The position numbers and the translations under genes were made by a program. Shown one piece after another: positions 1 through 8,386 of a stretch of DNA of 64,000 nucleotides; positions within the stretch are counted from its first letter, which is position 1, and each line of letters begins with the position of its first letter. The stretch comes from RPRB01 sp035543115. Lineage in GTDB: Bacteria > Myxococcota > Myxococcia > Myxococcales > Myxococcaceae. Below the pieces are notes generated by a model. The model searched no databases, was not told the DNA's origin, and saw nothing but the letters and a program-made list of their open reading frames with translations. The stretch is taken from positions 1 through 64,000 of the forward strand of contig DATKKF010000008.1 of assembly GCA_035543115.1 (NCBI GenBank), read 5' to 3'.

Positions 1-561
1 CACGCGGCCAGGGCACAGCAGCGGCGCATGCTCGACGCGGTCCGCCCCCGGCACTTCGTCCCCATCCACGGCGAGCTGCGCCAGCTCACCGCGCACCTCG
101 ACCTCGCCCGCAGCGCGGGGTTCGCCGCCGAGCAGTGCTTCCTCGCCCGGGACGGCGACGTGCTGGGCTTCGCCAGAGGCCAGGGCGCGTTCTGGGGGAA
201 GGCGCACGTGGGCAGGGTGTTCGAGAGCCGGGCCGGCGGCGGCGACATCGCCCTCGAGGCGCTCTCGGCCCGGAATCGCCTCGCCCGGAGCGGGGTGGTG
301 GCAGTGGCCCTGACCGTCTCGCGCGACACCGGCGCGTACGTCGGCCTGCCCCAGCTGGTGGGCCGTGGCCTGACCCGCGACGAGGAGCGGGTGCTCGAGT
401 CGGCGGCCTTCGACCTCGTCCCGCTGCTCGAGGAGCTCAGCCCGGGGGTGCGCGGGGACGACGCCTTCCTCCGCGAGGCGCTGGTCCGGGTCACCCGGCA
501 GGTGTTCCGGGACCGGGCGGCCCGGCGGCCGCTGATCCTGCCGATCCTCATCCGGGTCTAG
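1..561 (+). CDS. rnj: Ribonuclease J, C-terminal part (5' truncated by window edge)
   Basis: The reading frame is open from base 1, so only the C-terminal part is present; the ATG at 28 is internal, not the start. The fragment begins with HAAR, which matches the end of the RNase J GHA(S/A)R motif. It is followed by the family's VxPRHFVPIHGE segment, where the histidine belongs to the metallo-beta-lactamase/beta-CASP metal site. RNase J is a cytoplasmic 5'-3' exo- and endoribonuclease in RNA decay. The remaining C-terminal region (about 150 residues) is the poorly conserved RNase J C-terminal domain and ends in a basic, hydrophobic tail (RRPLILPILIRV). The family assignment is firm; the missing part lies upstream of the window. 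Confidence 0.85.
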   Translation, partial: HAARAQQRRMLDAVRPRHFVPIHGELRQLTAHLDLARSAGFAAEQCFLARDGDVLGFARGQGAFWGKAHVGRVFESRAGGGDIALEALSARNRLARSGVVAVALTVSRDTGAYVGLPQLVGRGLTRDEERVLESAAFDLVPLLEELSPGVRGDDAFLREALVRVTRQVFRDRAARRPLILPILIRV

Positions 562-649
562 AACCACCTTGCCGGGCAGGCGGGAGACCACGTTCTCCTG
601 CCTGCTCTGGTATGACCCCCGGCTCCCGGGCCCGGCTCGGGCGCCTTCC

Positions 650-1735
650 ATGTTGCCGTTTTTCCTCAGCGCGTTCCTGCTCGCCGCCCCCGACGAGCCG
701 CCTCCGGCGCGCCCGGTCCCCGAGCTCGCCCGGGGCCCGAAGGTGGACGGGGCCCTGGGCGACTTTCGGGGCGGCCTGCCCCTGACGGCGAAGCCACTCG
801 AGGGGGCGAGCGCCCAGCTCATCGGCCGGGTGGGCGCGTTCCGGGACACGCTCTACGTGGCGCTCGAGGTGCAGGACGAGACCATCACCGACCGCGATCG
901 GGTGAGCCTCGCGCTCCACTTCCCCGAGGCGGGCGTCACTGCCGGAGGGGCGGTGTACCGCTTCGGCCCGGGCGGGAAGCTCGACCCGCGCCCGGAGGAC
1001 GGGGTGACCGCCGGCACCCTGGCCCTGGTCGATGCCGCCGTGCACCGCACGAAGAAGGGCATGTCGCTCGAGGTGGCGCTGCCAGCCCGCGCGCTTCCCC
1101 GCTTCCCGGCCCGGGAGGCGCTGGTGCTCGAGCTCTGCCTCTCCTACGAGGACGCGGATGATGCCGGACCGGCGGCGAAGGAGATCTCCACCTGCGTCAC
1201 CGGCGCGCCGCCGCCCGAGCTGCTCTCGCTCCCGGCCGGCTTCCGCCAGGGGCTCCGGCCGCGTCCACCGCCCGAGGTGCAGACCGTCGAGGGCCGGCCG
1301 GGAGGGTGGGTGGGCTACTCCGAGCAGGTAGATCCCAAATGGGTGCTCGGGGACCGGCCGCTGAACGAGCAGTCCCTCCGGGTCCTGGTGGCCGAGGCGC
1401 CCATCGATCCGGCCGCGGTGCGGGTCTATGTCCCGTCCCGGATGCAGCTCCCGGACGGCAAGGCGCTGCTCGCGGTCCTGACCGGACAGGACCCCTTTGG
1501 CCAAGACGAGAGCTGCGCCCCGGAGCGCGAGATGCGACTGGCAGTGTTCTGGGTGAAGGGCCGGGTGGGAGAACGGGTCCTGGACTGGCCGGCGATGAGC
1601 TGCGCCCTGGGGAGGGCCCTCTCGGTGTCACTCGATGAGGACGGCGAGCTGTCGGTCGGTTATTCCAGCGGCGCCACGGTCCGCTTCACCTGGGACCGGG
1701 ACCACTTCGAACGCGTCGAGTACGGGCTTCTGTGA
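650..1735 (+). CDS. Secreted protein with CBM9/DOMON-like domain, function unknown
   Basis: The protein has 361 residues. The ATG at 650 is chosen because it begins a short hydrophobic signal sequence (MLPFFLSAFLLAAPDE); an upstream in-frame ATG at 569 would put an implausible basic leader in front of it. After the signal the sequence reads VDGALGDF, then FRDTLYVALEVQDE, then LEVALPARAL. This pattern of beta strands resembles the carbohydrate-binding family 9-like domains of secreted bacterial proteins. The second half (residues about 220-361) is unfamiliar. The stop codon overlaps the GTG start of rimO (GTGA), so the two are probably co-transcribed. Export is likely; sugar binding is only an inference from the fold pattern. 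Confidence 0.6.
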   Translation: MLPFFLSAFLLAAPDEPPPARPVPELARGPKVDGALGDFRGGLPLTAKPLEGASAQLIGRVGAFRDTLYVALEVQDETITDRDRVSLALHFPEAGVTAGGAVYRFGPGGKLDPRPEDGVTAGTLALVDAAVHRTKKGMSLEVALPARALPRFPAREALVLELCLSYEDADDAGPAAKEISTCVTGAPPPELLSLPAGFRQGLRPRPPPEVQTVEGRPGGWVGYSEQVDPKWVLGDRPLNEQSLRVLVAEAPIDPAAVRVYVPSRMQLPDGKALLAVLTGQDPFGQDESCAPEREMRLAVFWVKGRVGERVLDWPAMSCALGRALSVSLDEDGELSVGYSSGATVRFTWDRDHFERVEYGLL

Positions 1736-3105
1736 GAACACACGAGAACAAGGCGCTGTACATGGCCACCCTGGGCTGCCCGAAGAACCGGGTGGACTCC
1801 GAGGTGATGCTCGGGACCCTGGGCGCCCGCGGCTACACGCTGGTGGAGCGGCCCGAGGACGCCTCGGTCATCGTGGTGAACACCTGCGCGTTCATCGGAC
1901 CGGCGAAGCAGGAGTCCGTGGACACCATCCTCGAGCTGGCCGAGTACAAGAAGTCCGGCCGGTGCAGCACCCTGGTGGTCACCGGGTGCCTCTCCCAGCG
2001 GTACGGCCCCGAGCTGGCGAAGGAGCTGCCCGAGGTCGACCACTTCCTCGGCACCGGCGCCTACGTGCAGATCGGAGACCTGCTGGCGGCCGAGGCCGCT
2101 CCGCGCCAGATCATCCCGGATCCGCACTACCTGCACGACGCCCGCACCCCGAAGGTGAACTCGAGCCCGAAGTGGACCGCGTACCTCAAGATCTCCGAGG
2201 GCTGTGACAACGCCTGCGCCTTCTGCATCATCCCCACGCTCCGCGGCGCGCAGCGGTCCCGGCCCATCGACGACCTGGTGGCCGAGGCGCGGACGCTGGC
2301 CGCAAGCGGGGTGCGCGAGCTCAACCTGGTCGCCCAGGACCTGACGGCGTACGGGCACGACCTGCCCGGCAAGCCCCAGCTGCACACGCTACTCGAGGCC
2401 CTGTGCGCGGTGGACGTCCGGTGGATCCGCCTGCACTACGCCTACCCGCGGGTGTTCTCCGACGCGCTGATCGAGGTGATGGCGCGCGAGCCGAAGATCG
2501 CCAGGTACCTGGACATGCCGCTGCAGCACGCCTCGGACCGGCTCCTCCGCTCGATGCGCCGCGGCCGCGACAGCGCCTTCCTGGTGGCGCTGCTGGCCAA
2601 GCTCCGCTCGCGCATTCCCGGGCTCACCTTCCGCACCTCGCTCATCGCCGGGCTGCCCGGCGAGACCGAGGAGGACTTCGAGCTGCTCAAGGAGTTCGTC
2701 CGCACGCAGCGCTTCGAGCGGATGGGCTGCTTCCAGTACTCGGACGAGGAAGGGACGGCGGCCTACGAGTTCCCGGACAAGGTGCCGCCGAAGGTCATCG
2801 AGCGGCGGTGGCGGGAGATCATGGCCATCCAGAAGCGGATCAACCGGGAGCAGAACCGGGCGCTCATCGGCAAGCGGCTGGAGGTGCTGGTGGAGGGCCC
2901 GAGCCCCGAGTCCGAGCACCTCCTGGTCGGCCGTCACGAGGGCCAGGCCCCGGACATCGACGGGGTGGTCTACATCAACGACGGCTTCGGCTACCCGGGC
3001 GAGCTGGTCACCGTCGAGGTGACCGAGGCCCACGACTACGACCTGGTGGGCCGGGTGGTGGACCGGCCCGAGCGGAAGGCGCTCGCCGTCGCCGCCCGGG
3101 CCTGA
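1732..3105 (+). CDS. rimO: Ribosomal protein uS12 methylthiotransferase RimO
   Basis: RimO is a radical SAM enzyme that adds a methylthio group to an aspartate of ribosomal protein S12. The N-terminal UPF0004 domain shows three cluster cysteines in TLGCPKN (C16), NTCAF (C52) and VTGCLSQ (C86). The radical SAM motif CDNACAFC supplies C158, C162 and C165, followed by IPTLRG. A TRAM-like domain closes the protein (VLVEGP...VGRHEGQAPDIDG...). The length, 457 residues, is normal for the family. The start is GTG at 1732, overlapping the stop of the preceding gene. An internal ATG at 1762 lies only just before the first conserved cysteine and is less likely. The RimO rather than MiaB subfamily is indicated by ISEGCDNACAFCIIP. 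Confidence 0.93.
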   Translation: MRTHENKALYMATLGCPKNRVDSEVMLGTLGARGYTLVERPEDASVIVVNTCAFIGPAKQESVDTILELAEYKKSGRCSTLVVTGCLSQRYGPELAKELPEVDHFLGTGAYVQIGDLLAAEAAPRQIIPDPHYLHDARTPKVNSSPKWTAYLKISEGCDNACAFCIIPTLRGAQRSRPIDDLVAEARTLAASGVRELNLVAQDLTAYGHDLPGKPQLHTLLEALCAVDVRWIRLHYAYPRVFSDALIEVMAREPKIARYLDMPLQHASDRLLRSMRRGRDSAFLVALLAKLRSRIPGLTFRTSLIAGLPGETEEDFELLKEFVRTQRFERMGCFQYSDEEGTAAYEFPDKVPPKVIERRWREIMAIQKRINREQNRALIGKRLEVLVEGPSPESEHLLVGRHEGQAPDIDGVVYINDGFGYPGELVTVEVTEAHDYDLVGRVVDRPERKALAVAARA

Positions 3106-3121
3106 TCCGGGAGAGCGGTGC

Positions 3122-4006
3122 TCAGCGTGGCTCGCGCTCGTGGGTCACTGGTGGGGCGCCTGTCCCCACGTCCTCGACTTGCCGGCACGGCGGCACCGGG
3201 GCGCCCCTGGGCCGGACCAGCGTCATCCGCGCATTCGCCAGGTCGATGATCACCCGCCGGGCGCCCCAGGCCTCGGAACCGAGCGCGCCGATGGCCGGGG
3301 CCCGCGTCCAGTCGCTCCGCGTGCGTACCGGCACGTCGCAAGCCTCCCAGCCGGGCGCGAGCTGCACCACCCGGAGCACGCTCTCCGCCCCGAGCAGCCG
3401 CGCCTGGAACTGCGCCAGCTCGGTCGAGCGGGCGGTGGCGAGGACGACCGTCTGGAGCACGGTGGCCGAGGTGCCCGTCAGCTGCACCGCAGCGAGGAGG
3501 CGATCGGTGTCCGGTGCGCGGGTGACCTCCACCTGGACCCGATCGAGCGTTTCCGGCAGCTGCGGAGCGCCCCGCGTGACGACGACCGTCCGGGCGTCCA
3601 GGTCCAGGTCCAGGACCGACCGCCCGAGCACGTCGAGCCCGAGCCAGAGGATGCAGCTCGACTCCGGGACCACCGCGGCACGGAAGGGCGGAAGGCCGGT
3701 CGAGCCCAGCGTCACACCGGTCAGCGGAATCTCCGGCGCGGTCTGCCAGCCCCCCTCGAGCGAGGGCAGCCGGACCTGGACCTCGGACGAGGGGGTGGTT
3801 CCGATGCAGCGCACCGAGAGCAGCGAGCGCGGCTCCTCCACTGCCAGCCGCACGTCCGCGCTCATCCCTCCCACCGTCCCCTCCACCCTGAGCCCCGGGC
3901 CGGGCCGCAAGGTGAGCTTCACCGCGGGCCCGGCGTCGGCCGGCCCACCGTGCGCGCAGCCGACGAGCAGCGCGAGCCCCGCACCGAGTCGCCGGGGGAG
4001 GCTCAT
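3122..4006 (-). CDS. Putative lipoprotein with aspartyl-protease-like repeats
   Basis: The protein has 294 residues. The ATG at 4006 overlaps the lolA stop (ATGA) and gives a lipoprotein signal (MSLPRRLGAGLALLVGC, lipobox cysteine 17). A longer open frame upstream is only the shadow of lolA. Two segments resemble each other: LGLDVLGRSVLDLDLDARTV and ALGSEAWGARRVIIDLANAR. These look like the closing strands of retropepsin-like half-barrels (IGxDxLxxxxxxIDyxxxxx). No clear catalytic D-T/S-G triad is visible, so it may be a non-catalytic relative. Co-transcription with lolA suggests an envelope role; the specific function is unknown. Confidence 0.6.
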   Translation of the reverse strand: MSLPRRLGAGLALLVGCAHGGPADAGPAVKLTLRPGPGLRVEGTVGGMSADVRLAVEEPRSLLSVRCIGTTPSSEVQVRLPSLEGGWQTAPEIPLTGVTLGSTGLPPFRAAVVPESSCILWLGLDVLGRSVLDLDLDARTVVVTRGAPQLPETLDRVQVEVTRAPDTDRLLAAVQLTGTSATVLQTVVLATARSTELAQFQARLLGAESVLRVVQLAPGWEACDVPVRTRSDWTRAPAIGALGSEAWGARRVIIDLANARMTLVRPRGAPVPPCRQVEDVGTGAPPVTHEREPR

Positions 4007-4677
4007 CGGGCGACGGTGGTGTCGATGATCTGCGTGCCCGGAGGCGGCGTGAGCTGGAAGGTGTCCTTCGGCAGGCTCAAGTTGCTCTTCAGATTGGAGA
4101 AGGTGATGGCATTCCGGCTGCCGTCGGGATCGATCACGATGCTCCGGCGGACCTGTGCGGTCTTCGGGTCGATGTCCAGCTGCACCTCGCGGAACCGCAC
4201 GTCGGGCTTCTTCGGCACCAGGGTGAGCAGCGTGCCCAGGCATTCCTTGCACTCCGTGCGCGAGATCTCGAACTCGTCGGCCAGCTTCCCCTTTCCCCAG
4301 AGAAAGGTCACCGACGCCGAGAGCTGGCTGGTGGGGAGCGCAGCCTTGGTCAAGGTCTGGGCCTCCGGATCGAGCGCGTAGATCCGGTCGCCCGAGAGCA
4401 CGAAGCTCCGCTTCGAGGGAGTGAGGTACTCCCAGCGCATCCTCGCCGGCTTCTGGAACGCCACCGTTCCCGTCGAGAGCACGGTGCGGTTGAAGCTCTG
4501 GTAGTGGTACTCCTGCTTGAAGTCCGCGGTGAAGTCCTGGGTGCGCTCGTAGAAGCCCTGCATCCGGTCGACCAGAGCCTTCACCTCGGGTGCCATCGGC
4601 TGGGCCGCGGCAGGAGCGGGGGTGGCGGCGAGCACGAGCAGCAGCGGGAGCAGTGACATGGGGTGCAGCCGTGCCAT
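4003..4677 (-). CDS. lolA: Outer-membrane lipoprotein carrier protein LolA
   Basis: LolA is the periplasmic chaperone that ferries lipoproteins from the LolCDE complex to the outer membrane. A signal peptide (MARLHP, then a hydrophobic run ending PAAAQ) is followed by the typical LolA pattern. This includes DFTADFKQEY, TGTVAFQKPARMRWEY, a DGxxIY-like segment (SGDRIYALDPEAQ) and, near the C-terminus, DPDGSRNAITFSNLK and LPKDTFQLTPPPGTQIID. The start at 4677 is taken because it adds a basic n-region; the ATG at 4659 is also possible. Two cysteines (TECKECLG) are unusual for the family. The gene is divergent from the secreted protein at 4772 and overlaps the lipoprotein gene downstream. Family identity is strong. 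Confidence 0.9.
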   Translation of the reverse strand: MARLHPMSLLPLLLVLAATPAPAAAQPMAPEVKALVDRMQGFYERTQDFTADFKQEYHYQSFNRTVLSTGTVAFQKPARMRWEYLTPSKRSFVLSGDRIYALDPEAQTLTKAALPTSQLSASVTFLWGKGKLADEFEISRTECKECLGTLLTLVPKKPDVRFREVQLDIDPKTAQVRRSIVIDPDGSRNAITFSNLKSNLSLPKDTFQLTPPPGTQIIDTTVAR

Positions 4678-4771
4678 GCACTGCCTCCGACGTCCAGATC
4701 CACCGTCCGATTCAGTTTCCGGGCGGGCGAAGGCGTGGCACCCTCGGGGTCCCCCAATTCCAGGAGGAGTC

Positions 4772-5344
4772 ATGCGCCCGTCCGGTCGACTTGCCATCTT
4801 CGTCCTCGTCCTCACCGTTCCCGCGCTCGCGCAGGATGCGGGCAGCGCCGGAGGGGCCAGCAAGCCCGCCCGCCCGAAACCCAACCCTGCCCTGACCGAG
4901 GCCTTCAAGGACCTGAGCGGGACCTGGGCCTGCACGGGAACGATGGACAATCCGCAGTCGCCGGGCTCGCAGGTCCAGACCAAGTCCGAGATGAAGATTG
5001 CTCCCGAGGTGGACGGCTTCGCCTACTCCGGCAGCTACCGCATGGAGAAGAACGCCGCGGTCCCGGCCGGGATGAAGGGAATCCTGAAATGGGGCTGGGA
5101 CGAGGTCAGGGGCAAGCTGGTCGAGTTCGGCTTCGACAACATGGGGAGCAGCTGGCTGGGCACTTCGGAGGGCCAGAAGGGGGACACCGTGGTCTGGGCC
5201 GAGGAGGGGGCGATGATGGGTCAGCCGGCCAAGACCCGGACCACCGTGACCCGGAAGGGACCGCGGGAGATGACCGTGGTCAGTGAGGTCGAGAACAAGG
5301 GCGCCTGGCAGAAGATGGGTGAGGACCACTGCAAGAAGAAGTAG
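4772..5344 (+). CDS. Secreted DUF1579-like protein
   Basis: The protein has 190 residues and a clear signal peptide (MRPSGRLAIFVLVLTVPALAQ). The start is fixed by a strong Shine-Dalgarno AGGAGG at 4762-4767, five bases before the ATG; an in-frame ATG at 4622 would run through the divergent lolA promoter. The mature part reads LTEAFKDLSGTWACTG, followed by a beta-rich pattern (SEMKIAPEVDGFAYSG, LKWGWDEVRGKLVEFG, RTTVTRKGPREMTVVSE). This resembles lipocalin-like DUF1579/THAP4-type small-molecule binding domains. It ends in a lysine tail. It is a single-gene unit, convergent with the agmatinase gene. The ligand is unknown. Confidence 0.65.
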   Translation: MRPSGRLAIFVLVLTVPALAQDAGSAGGASKPARPKPNPALTEAFKDLSGTWACTGTMDNPQSPGSQVQTKSEMKIAPEVDGFAYSGSYRMEKNAAVPAGMKGILKWGWDEVRGKLVEFGFDNMGSSWLGTSEGQKGDTVVWAEEGAMMGQPAKTRTTVTRKGPREMTVVSEVENKGAWQKMGEDHCKKK

Positions 5345-5367
5345 ACGTCGCGGAGCGTCATCGGCGG

Positions 5368-5388
5368 CCGCTCCCCCGGGCGGAGCGG
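5368..5388 (+). terminator. GC-rich hairpin downstream of the DUF1579-like gene
   Basis: The arms CCGCTCC (5368-5374) and GGAGCGG (5382-5388) are perfectly complementary around a 7-base loop. The hairpin lies 23 bases after the stop codon at 5344, where an intrinsic terminator would be expected. There is no T-run after it, so this is a weak call. Confidence 0.35.
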
Positions 5389-5401
5389 GCGTGGCAGGGT
5401 G

Positions 5402-5526
5402 GTGCACGACCCGGACCGGGTCCTCGAGCTGTACCCGGACGAGCCCAATTCACGGAAGATGGGCGCCGTCAGCGACGCGCTGTCGATGGTCGGCGGCTCG
5501 GCGCCGAGGGCTCGAGTCCCTGCGGC
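5402..5526 (+). pseudogene. Possible gene remnant with coding-like codon use
   Basis: Between the DUF1579-like gene and the agmatinase gene, the frame read from 5402 gives VHDPDRVLELYPDEP followed by NSRKMGAVSDALSMVGGS. Its codon use is strongly G/C in third positions, like the real genes nearby. The frame has no credible own start beyond a GTG at 5402 and no Shine-Dalgarno. It loses protein-like character around 5510 and runs antisense into the agmatinase 3' end, stopping at about 5565. I do not recognise the family. It may be the relic of a deleted gene, or chance. Confidence 0.25.
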
Positions 5527-6474
5527 TCAGCGAGAGCGAAGCGCGCGGAGCGCGAGGCCCTCGTAGAGCAGCCACGCGCCGAGGTGGCAGGTCAGGTCGG
5601 CATGGTCCAGCGCCGGGGAGATCTCCACCAGGTCCATGCCGACCAGCCGTGCGCCCGCCATCCCGCGGAGCAGGTGGAGTGCCTCGCGCGCGGTGAGCCC
5701 GCCGGGGACGGGCGTGCCGGTTCCCGGGGCGAAGGCCGGGTCGATGCCGTCCACGTCGAAGGTGACGTAGAGCGGACGGTCGCCGATCGCCGCGCGTATT
5801 TCGCGGGTGACCGCCTCGATGCCGCGCGCCTCGAGCAGCGGCATCGGGAATCCGTGGGCGCCGTGGGCCGCGACCAGCGCCCCCTCCTCCGGGTGCCCCC
5901 AGGACGCGCGCAGGCCCACCTGGAACAGCTGTCCCGGAGCGATGAGCCCCTCGGTCAGCGCGTGGCGGAGCGGCGCCCCGTGGTGGAAGGGTTCGCCCCA
6001 GACCTCGGGACCGCTGGTGTCGAGGTGCGCGTCGACGTGCAGGACGGAGAGCGGGCCGTGCGACGTGGCGACGGCTCGCATCGCCGGCAGCGCGACGGAG
6101 TGGTCGCCGCCGACGACGAATGGGGTCGCCCCCGCGGCGACGATGGCCGCGACCTCGGCCTGGACCAGGTGCCGCACCGCCGCCGCGTCGAACGGCGGGA
6201 AGGCCACGTTGCCGCCGTCGATGGCCCGGATGCTCCGGAACACGTCGAGCTGGTGGACCGGGTGGAAGGTCTGGAGGAGCGCGCTGGTCCGGCGCAGATG
6301 GTACGGCGCCAGCCGTGCCCCGGGCTGGTAGGTGACGGCGCCGTCGTAGGGGACACCGAGCAGCACCGCGTCGGCCCCAGCGTAGGGGGTGGCAACTCCC
6401 ACCTCCGCCACCGGGAGCCGGAAGAAGGGCATCTGCCCGTGCCGGAGGTACTCGGCCGCGGACTGCTGTGGCAT
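5527..6474 (-). CDS. speB: Agmatinase/arginase-family ureohydrolase
   Basis: The protein has 315 residues, normal for the family. All signature motifs for the binuclear manganese centre are present: GGDHS (122-126), DAHLD (148-152) and FDVDGIDP (239-246), followed by APGTGTPVPGG. Ureohydrolases of this family hydrolyse agmatine, guanidinobutyrate, arginine or related guanidino compounds to urea plus an amine. Agmatinase is the most likely activity, but substrate specificity cannot be read with certainty from sequence. The ATG overlaps the stop of the upstream plsC (ATGA), so it is translated as the last gene of a GNAT-plsC-speB unit. The symbol is given for the family. Confidence 0.85.
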   Translation of the reverse strand: MPQQSAAEYLRHGQMPFFRLPVAEVGVATPYAGADAVLLGVPYDGAVTYQPGARLAPYHLRRTSALLQTFHPVHQLDVFRSIRAIDGGNVAFPPFDAAAVRHLVQAEVAAIVAAGATPFVVGGDHSVALPAMRAVATSHGPLSVLHVDAHLDTSGPEVWGEPFHHGAPLRHALTEGLIAPGQLFQVGLRASWGHPEEGALVAAHGAHGFPMPLLEARGIEAVTREIRAAIGDRPLYVTFDVDGIDPAFAPGTGTPVPGGLTAREALHLLRGMAGARLVGMDLVEISPALDHADLTCHLGAWLLYEGLALRALRSR

Positions 6475-7262
6475 CAGCGGGGTGCCCCGAGCAGCCGCTC
6501 CACCCGCTCGCGCACCTCGTCGGCGCAGGCCTGCGCGGAGTCGAAGCTGCCCGCATCCACCGGCTCACCGAAGCGGACCAGGGCGCGGAGGGAAGGACGG
6601 GTGGTCATCCGCCAGTAGTGGGGGAGGAACGGCGCGCCATCGATCCAGGCCGCGTCCTCGGGGTGCAGGCGCAGCCCCACCGGAACGACCCGGGCAGCGG
6701 CCCGGCGGGCGATGCCGAACAGACCCCGGCGAAACGGGAGCAGCGGCCCCGAGCCGTCGGTGGTGGTTCCCTCGGGGAAGTTGAGCACTGGCACGCCCGC
6801 GGCGAGCCGGCGCAGGGCCCGTCGCAGCACCAGAGCGCCGTGGTGGGCAGAGCCGCGGCGGATGAAGAGCGTGCCCAGGTGTGCCGCCACCCGGCCGAGG
6901 AACGGCCAGGCCGCGAGCTCGGACTTGGCGATGGCGGACAGCGGGAGCAGCGCCCCGATGACGATGGGGTCCAGGTAGCCGAGGTGGTTGCAGGCGAGCA
7001 CCACCGGTCCGGAGGGCACCTGCCCGCGCACCGTGACGTGCACGCCGTTGATGTCCAGCACCCGCCGGGCGAGCCGGTGCGAGGCACGGGCTGCCTGGTG
7101 GTAGCGCTCGCTCTCCACCGCTCCTGGGGAGGGGACGGTGAGGAGCTCGGTGCAGAGCGCGCCGAAGCAGGCCCGAGCGCGCCGGAGGGCCCGGGCGGCG
7201 CCCGCGGCGGACTCGAGGACCGGCTGCCCCTCTCGCAGGGCGAGCGGAGGCGCTCCGCTCAC
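6474..7262 (-). CDS. plsC: Lysophospholipid acyltransferase, PlsC family
   Basis: The protein has 262 residues. The GTG at 7262 is chosen because it overlaps the stop of the upstream GNAT gene (GTGA); the longer open frame towards 7574 is the shadow of that gene. The acyltransferase motifs are clear: NHLGYLD (the HX4D catalytic pair), LGTLFIRRG and FPEGTTTDG, followed by PVGLRL. PlsC-type enzymes acylate lysophosphatidate at sn-2 on the inner membrane; some relatives act on ornithine lipids or other acceptors. The N-terminal hydrophobic character is modest. A second PlsC homologue lies at 38.3 kb, so this copy may have a specialised acceptor. Confidence 0.85.
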   Translation of the reverse strand: MSGAPPLALREGQPVLESAAGAARALRRARACFGALCTELLTVPSPGAVESERYHQAARASHRLARRVLDINGVHVTVRGQVPSGPVVLACNHLGYLDPIVIGALLPLSAIAKSELAAWPFLGRVAAHLGTLFIRRGSAHHGALVLRRALRRLAAGVPVLNFPEGTTTDGSGPLLPFRRGLFGIARRAAARVVPVGLRLHPEDAAWIDGAPFLPHYWRMTTRPSLRALVRFGEPVDAGSFDSAQACADEVRERVERLLGAPR

Positions 7263-7789
7263 GCCACCCCCCGGAGCGGCGCGCTCTCCGGCGCGACCAG
7301 CCCGAGGCGCTCGTAGCGGGCGCGCAGCGCGGCGAAGCCCTCGCGGTCGATGCGCGACACGATGCGGTCGATGCCGGGGCCGTAGAAGTTGCTCCGGACG
7401 CCGACCTCCTTGCCGCCCAGCGCGGCATGGAGCGCGCGGGCCGCCGCGTTCGACTCGTCGACGGTGAACCAGCAGCTGTCCACACGGTCGGCCAGGTAGC
7501 CCACCAGCGCCCGGAGCAGCTGCACCACCACCCGGGTCCGCTGGTAGTCGGGCACCACCGCCAGCGTGGTGCAATAGGCCTCGCGCTCCTTCACGAAGCA
7601 GAGCAGATAGCCCGCGGGACGCTCACCGTCGAAGGCCACGAAGCAGCTCTCGCGGAAGAACTCGCAGCACAGCCGGACGTAGTAGGGGCCGAGCAGGGCC
7701 TCGCCCTGTGCGCCGAAGACGTCCTCCTCCAGCATCATGAGTGCATCGAAATCTTCCGGGCTGAGCGTGCGGACGGTGTACCGCGCCAT
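7259..7789 (-). CDS. GNAT-family N-acetyltransferase
   Basis: The protein has 176 residues. The ATG at 7789 follows a good Shine-Dalgarno (AAGGAGGA, seven bases upstream), which settles the start against the longer frame. The acetyl-CoA binding region is seen in AYCTTLAVVPDYQRTRVVVQ, where the beta4 strand and pyrophosphate-binding loop lie (Q/RxxG/A-type loop, here QRTRVV). It is followed by VDESNAAARALHAALG, typical of the GNAT C-terminal half. The substrate is unknown. The gene is first in an overlapping set with plsC and speB. Upstream, a 22-base tandem repeat with palindromic character (7882-7925) could be an operator. Confidence 0.75.
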   Translation of the reverse strand: MARYTVRTLSPEDFDALMMLEEDVFGAQGEALLGPYYVRLCCEFFRESCFVAFDGERPAGYLLCFVKEREAYCTTLAVVPDYQRTRVVVQLLRALVGYLADRVDSCWFTVDESNAAARALHAALGGKEVGVRSNFYGPGIDRIVSRIDREGFAALRARYERLGLVAPESAPLRGVA

Positions 7790-8386
7790 CAAGCAGTCCT
7801 CCTTCGAGGAGCGATGGGAGGCCAATGTGGAGCACCGCCGTGCCAGCACGCTTGCGAGCGCGGGACATCCGGGCGACGTGTGTGACTCGCCTGCATGACG
7901 CGCGTGACACGCCTGGATGGCGCGCGTCACCTGGGCCGGCCGGCGGCGCACCGGGCTCCGCGGTGCACCCGTTCAGGGCAGGCTGATCGAGATGCTGAGG
8001 TTGCGGGCACGAGACGGCCGATGTGGGCTGATCCGCGCACCCGGTTTCCGGCGAGGCCCGGGTCTTGACGGGACGGCGACGGAGCGCATCGCGGGTGAAA
8101 CACCAGACCGACACGACGGTGGCGCGGCCGGTGTCGGCCCATGGGCGAGCCGCGGCGCGGGCTCGTCTCGCGGCGGGGTGGCGACGTCGCTGGCAAGGAA
8201 CGAGGGCCCGGGGGGGGGAGGGCGTCGCCGGTCCAGCTCCTGGGACGCCGAGGCGGTCGGCCCGGGAATGGTTGCGTCTCCGGGTGCGCCGCACCCGAGC
8301 GCCCGGCACGCTTCCGCTTCTGTGCCTGGAAGGGCCTCCCACGCACCAAACCGGTCAGCCGCCGCCGGCGCCACGGGGCGGGCTGG
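7790..8386. other. 597-base stretch without a recognised gene
   Basis: No reading frame here has a Shine-Dalgarno, coherent codon use and protein-like composition; open frames on both strands are GC-driven. The part nearest the GNAT gene should hold its promoter and carries the tandem repeat at 7882-7925. An eight-to-nine base run of G lies near 8210. I see no tRNA- or riboswitch-like structure. Confidence 0.5.
7882..7925. repeat. Two tandem 22-base units with palindromic ends
   Basis: Units 7882-7903 and 7904-7925 match at 19 of 22 positions (GTGACnCGCCTGnATGnCGCGC). The second unit runs into GTCAC (7926-7930), so GTGAC...GTCAC forms an imperfect inverted repeat with CGC/GCG inner pairs. 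The repeat lies about 95-140 bases upstream of the GNAT start, a plausible place for a regulator-binding site. Function is inferred. Confidence 0.5.

Noticed and set aside
872..874. HPD tripeptide in the C-terminus of the 910-residue protein (protein residues 872-874) as a functional J-domain motif
   Set aside because: Coordinates here are protein residues. It lies about six residues past the position where HPD should follow helix II; the aligned position reads YDPLR, so the match looks accidental.
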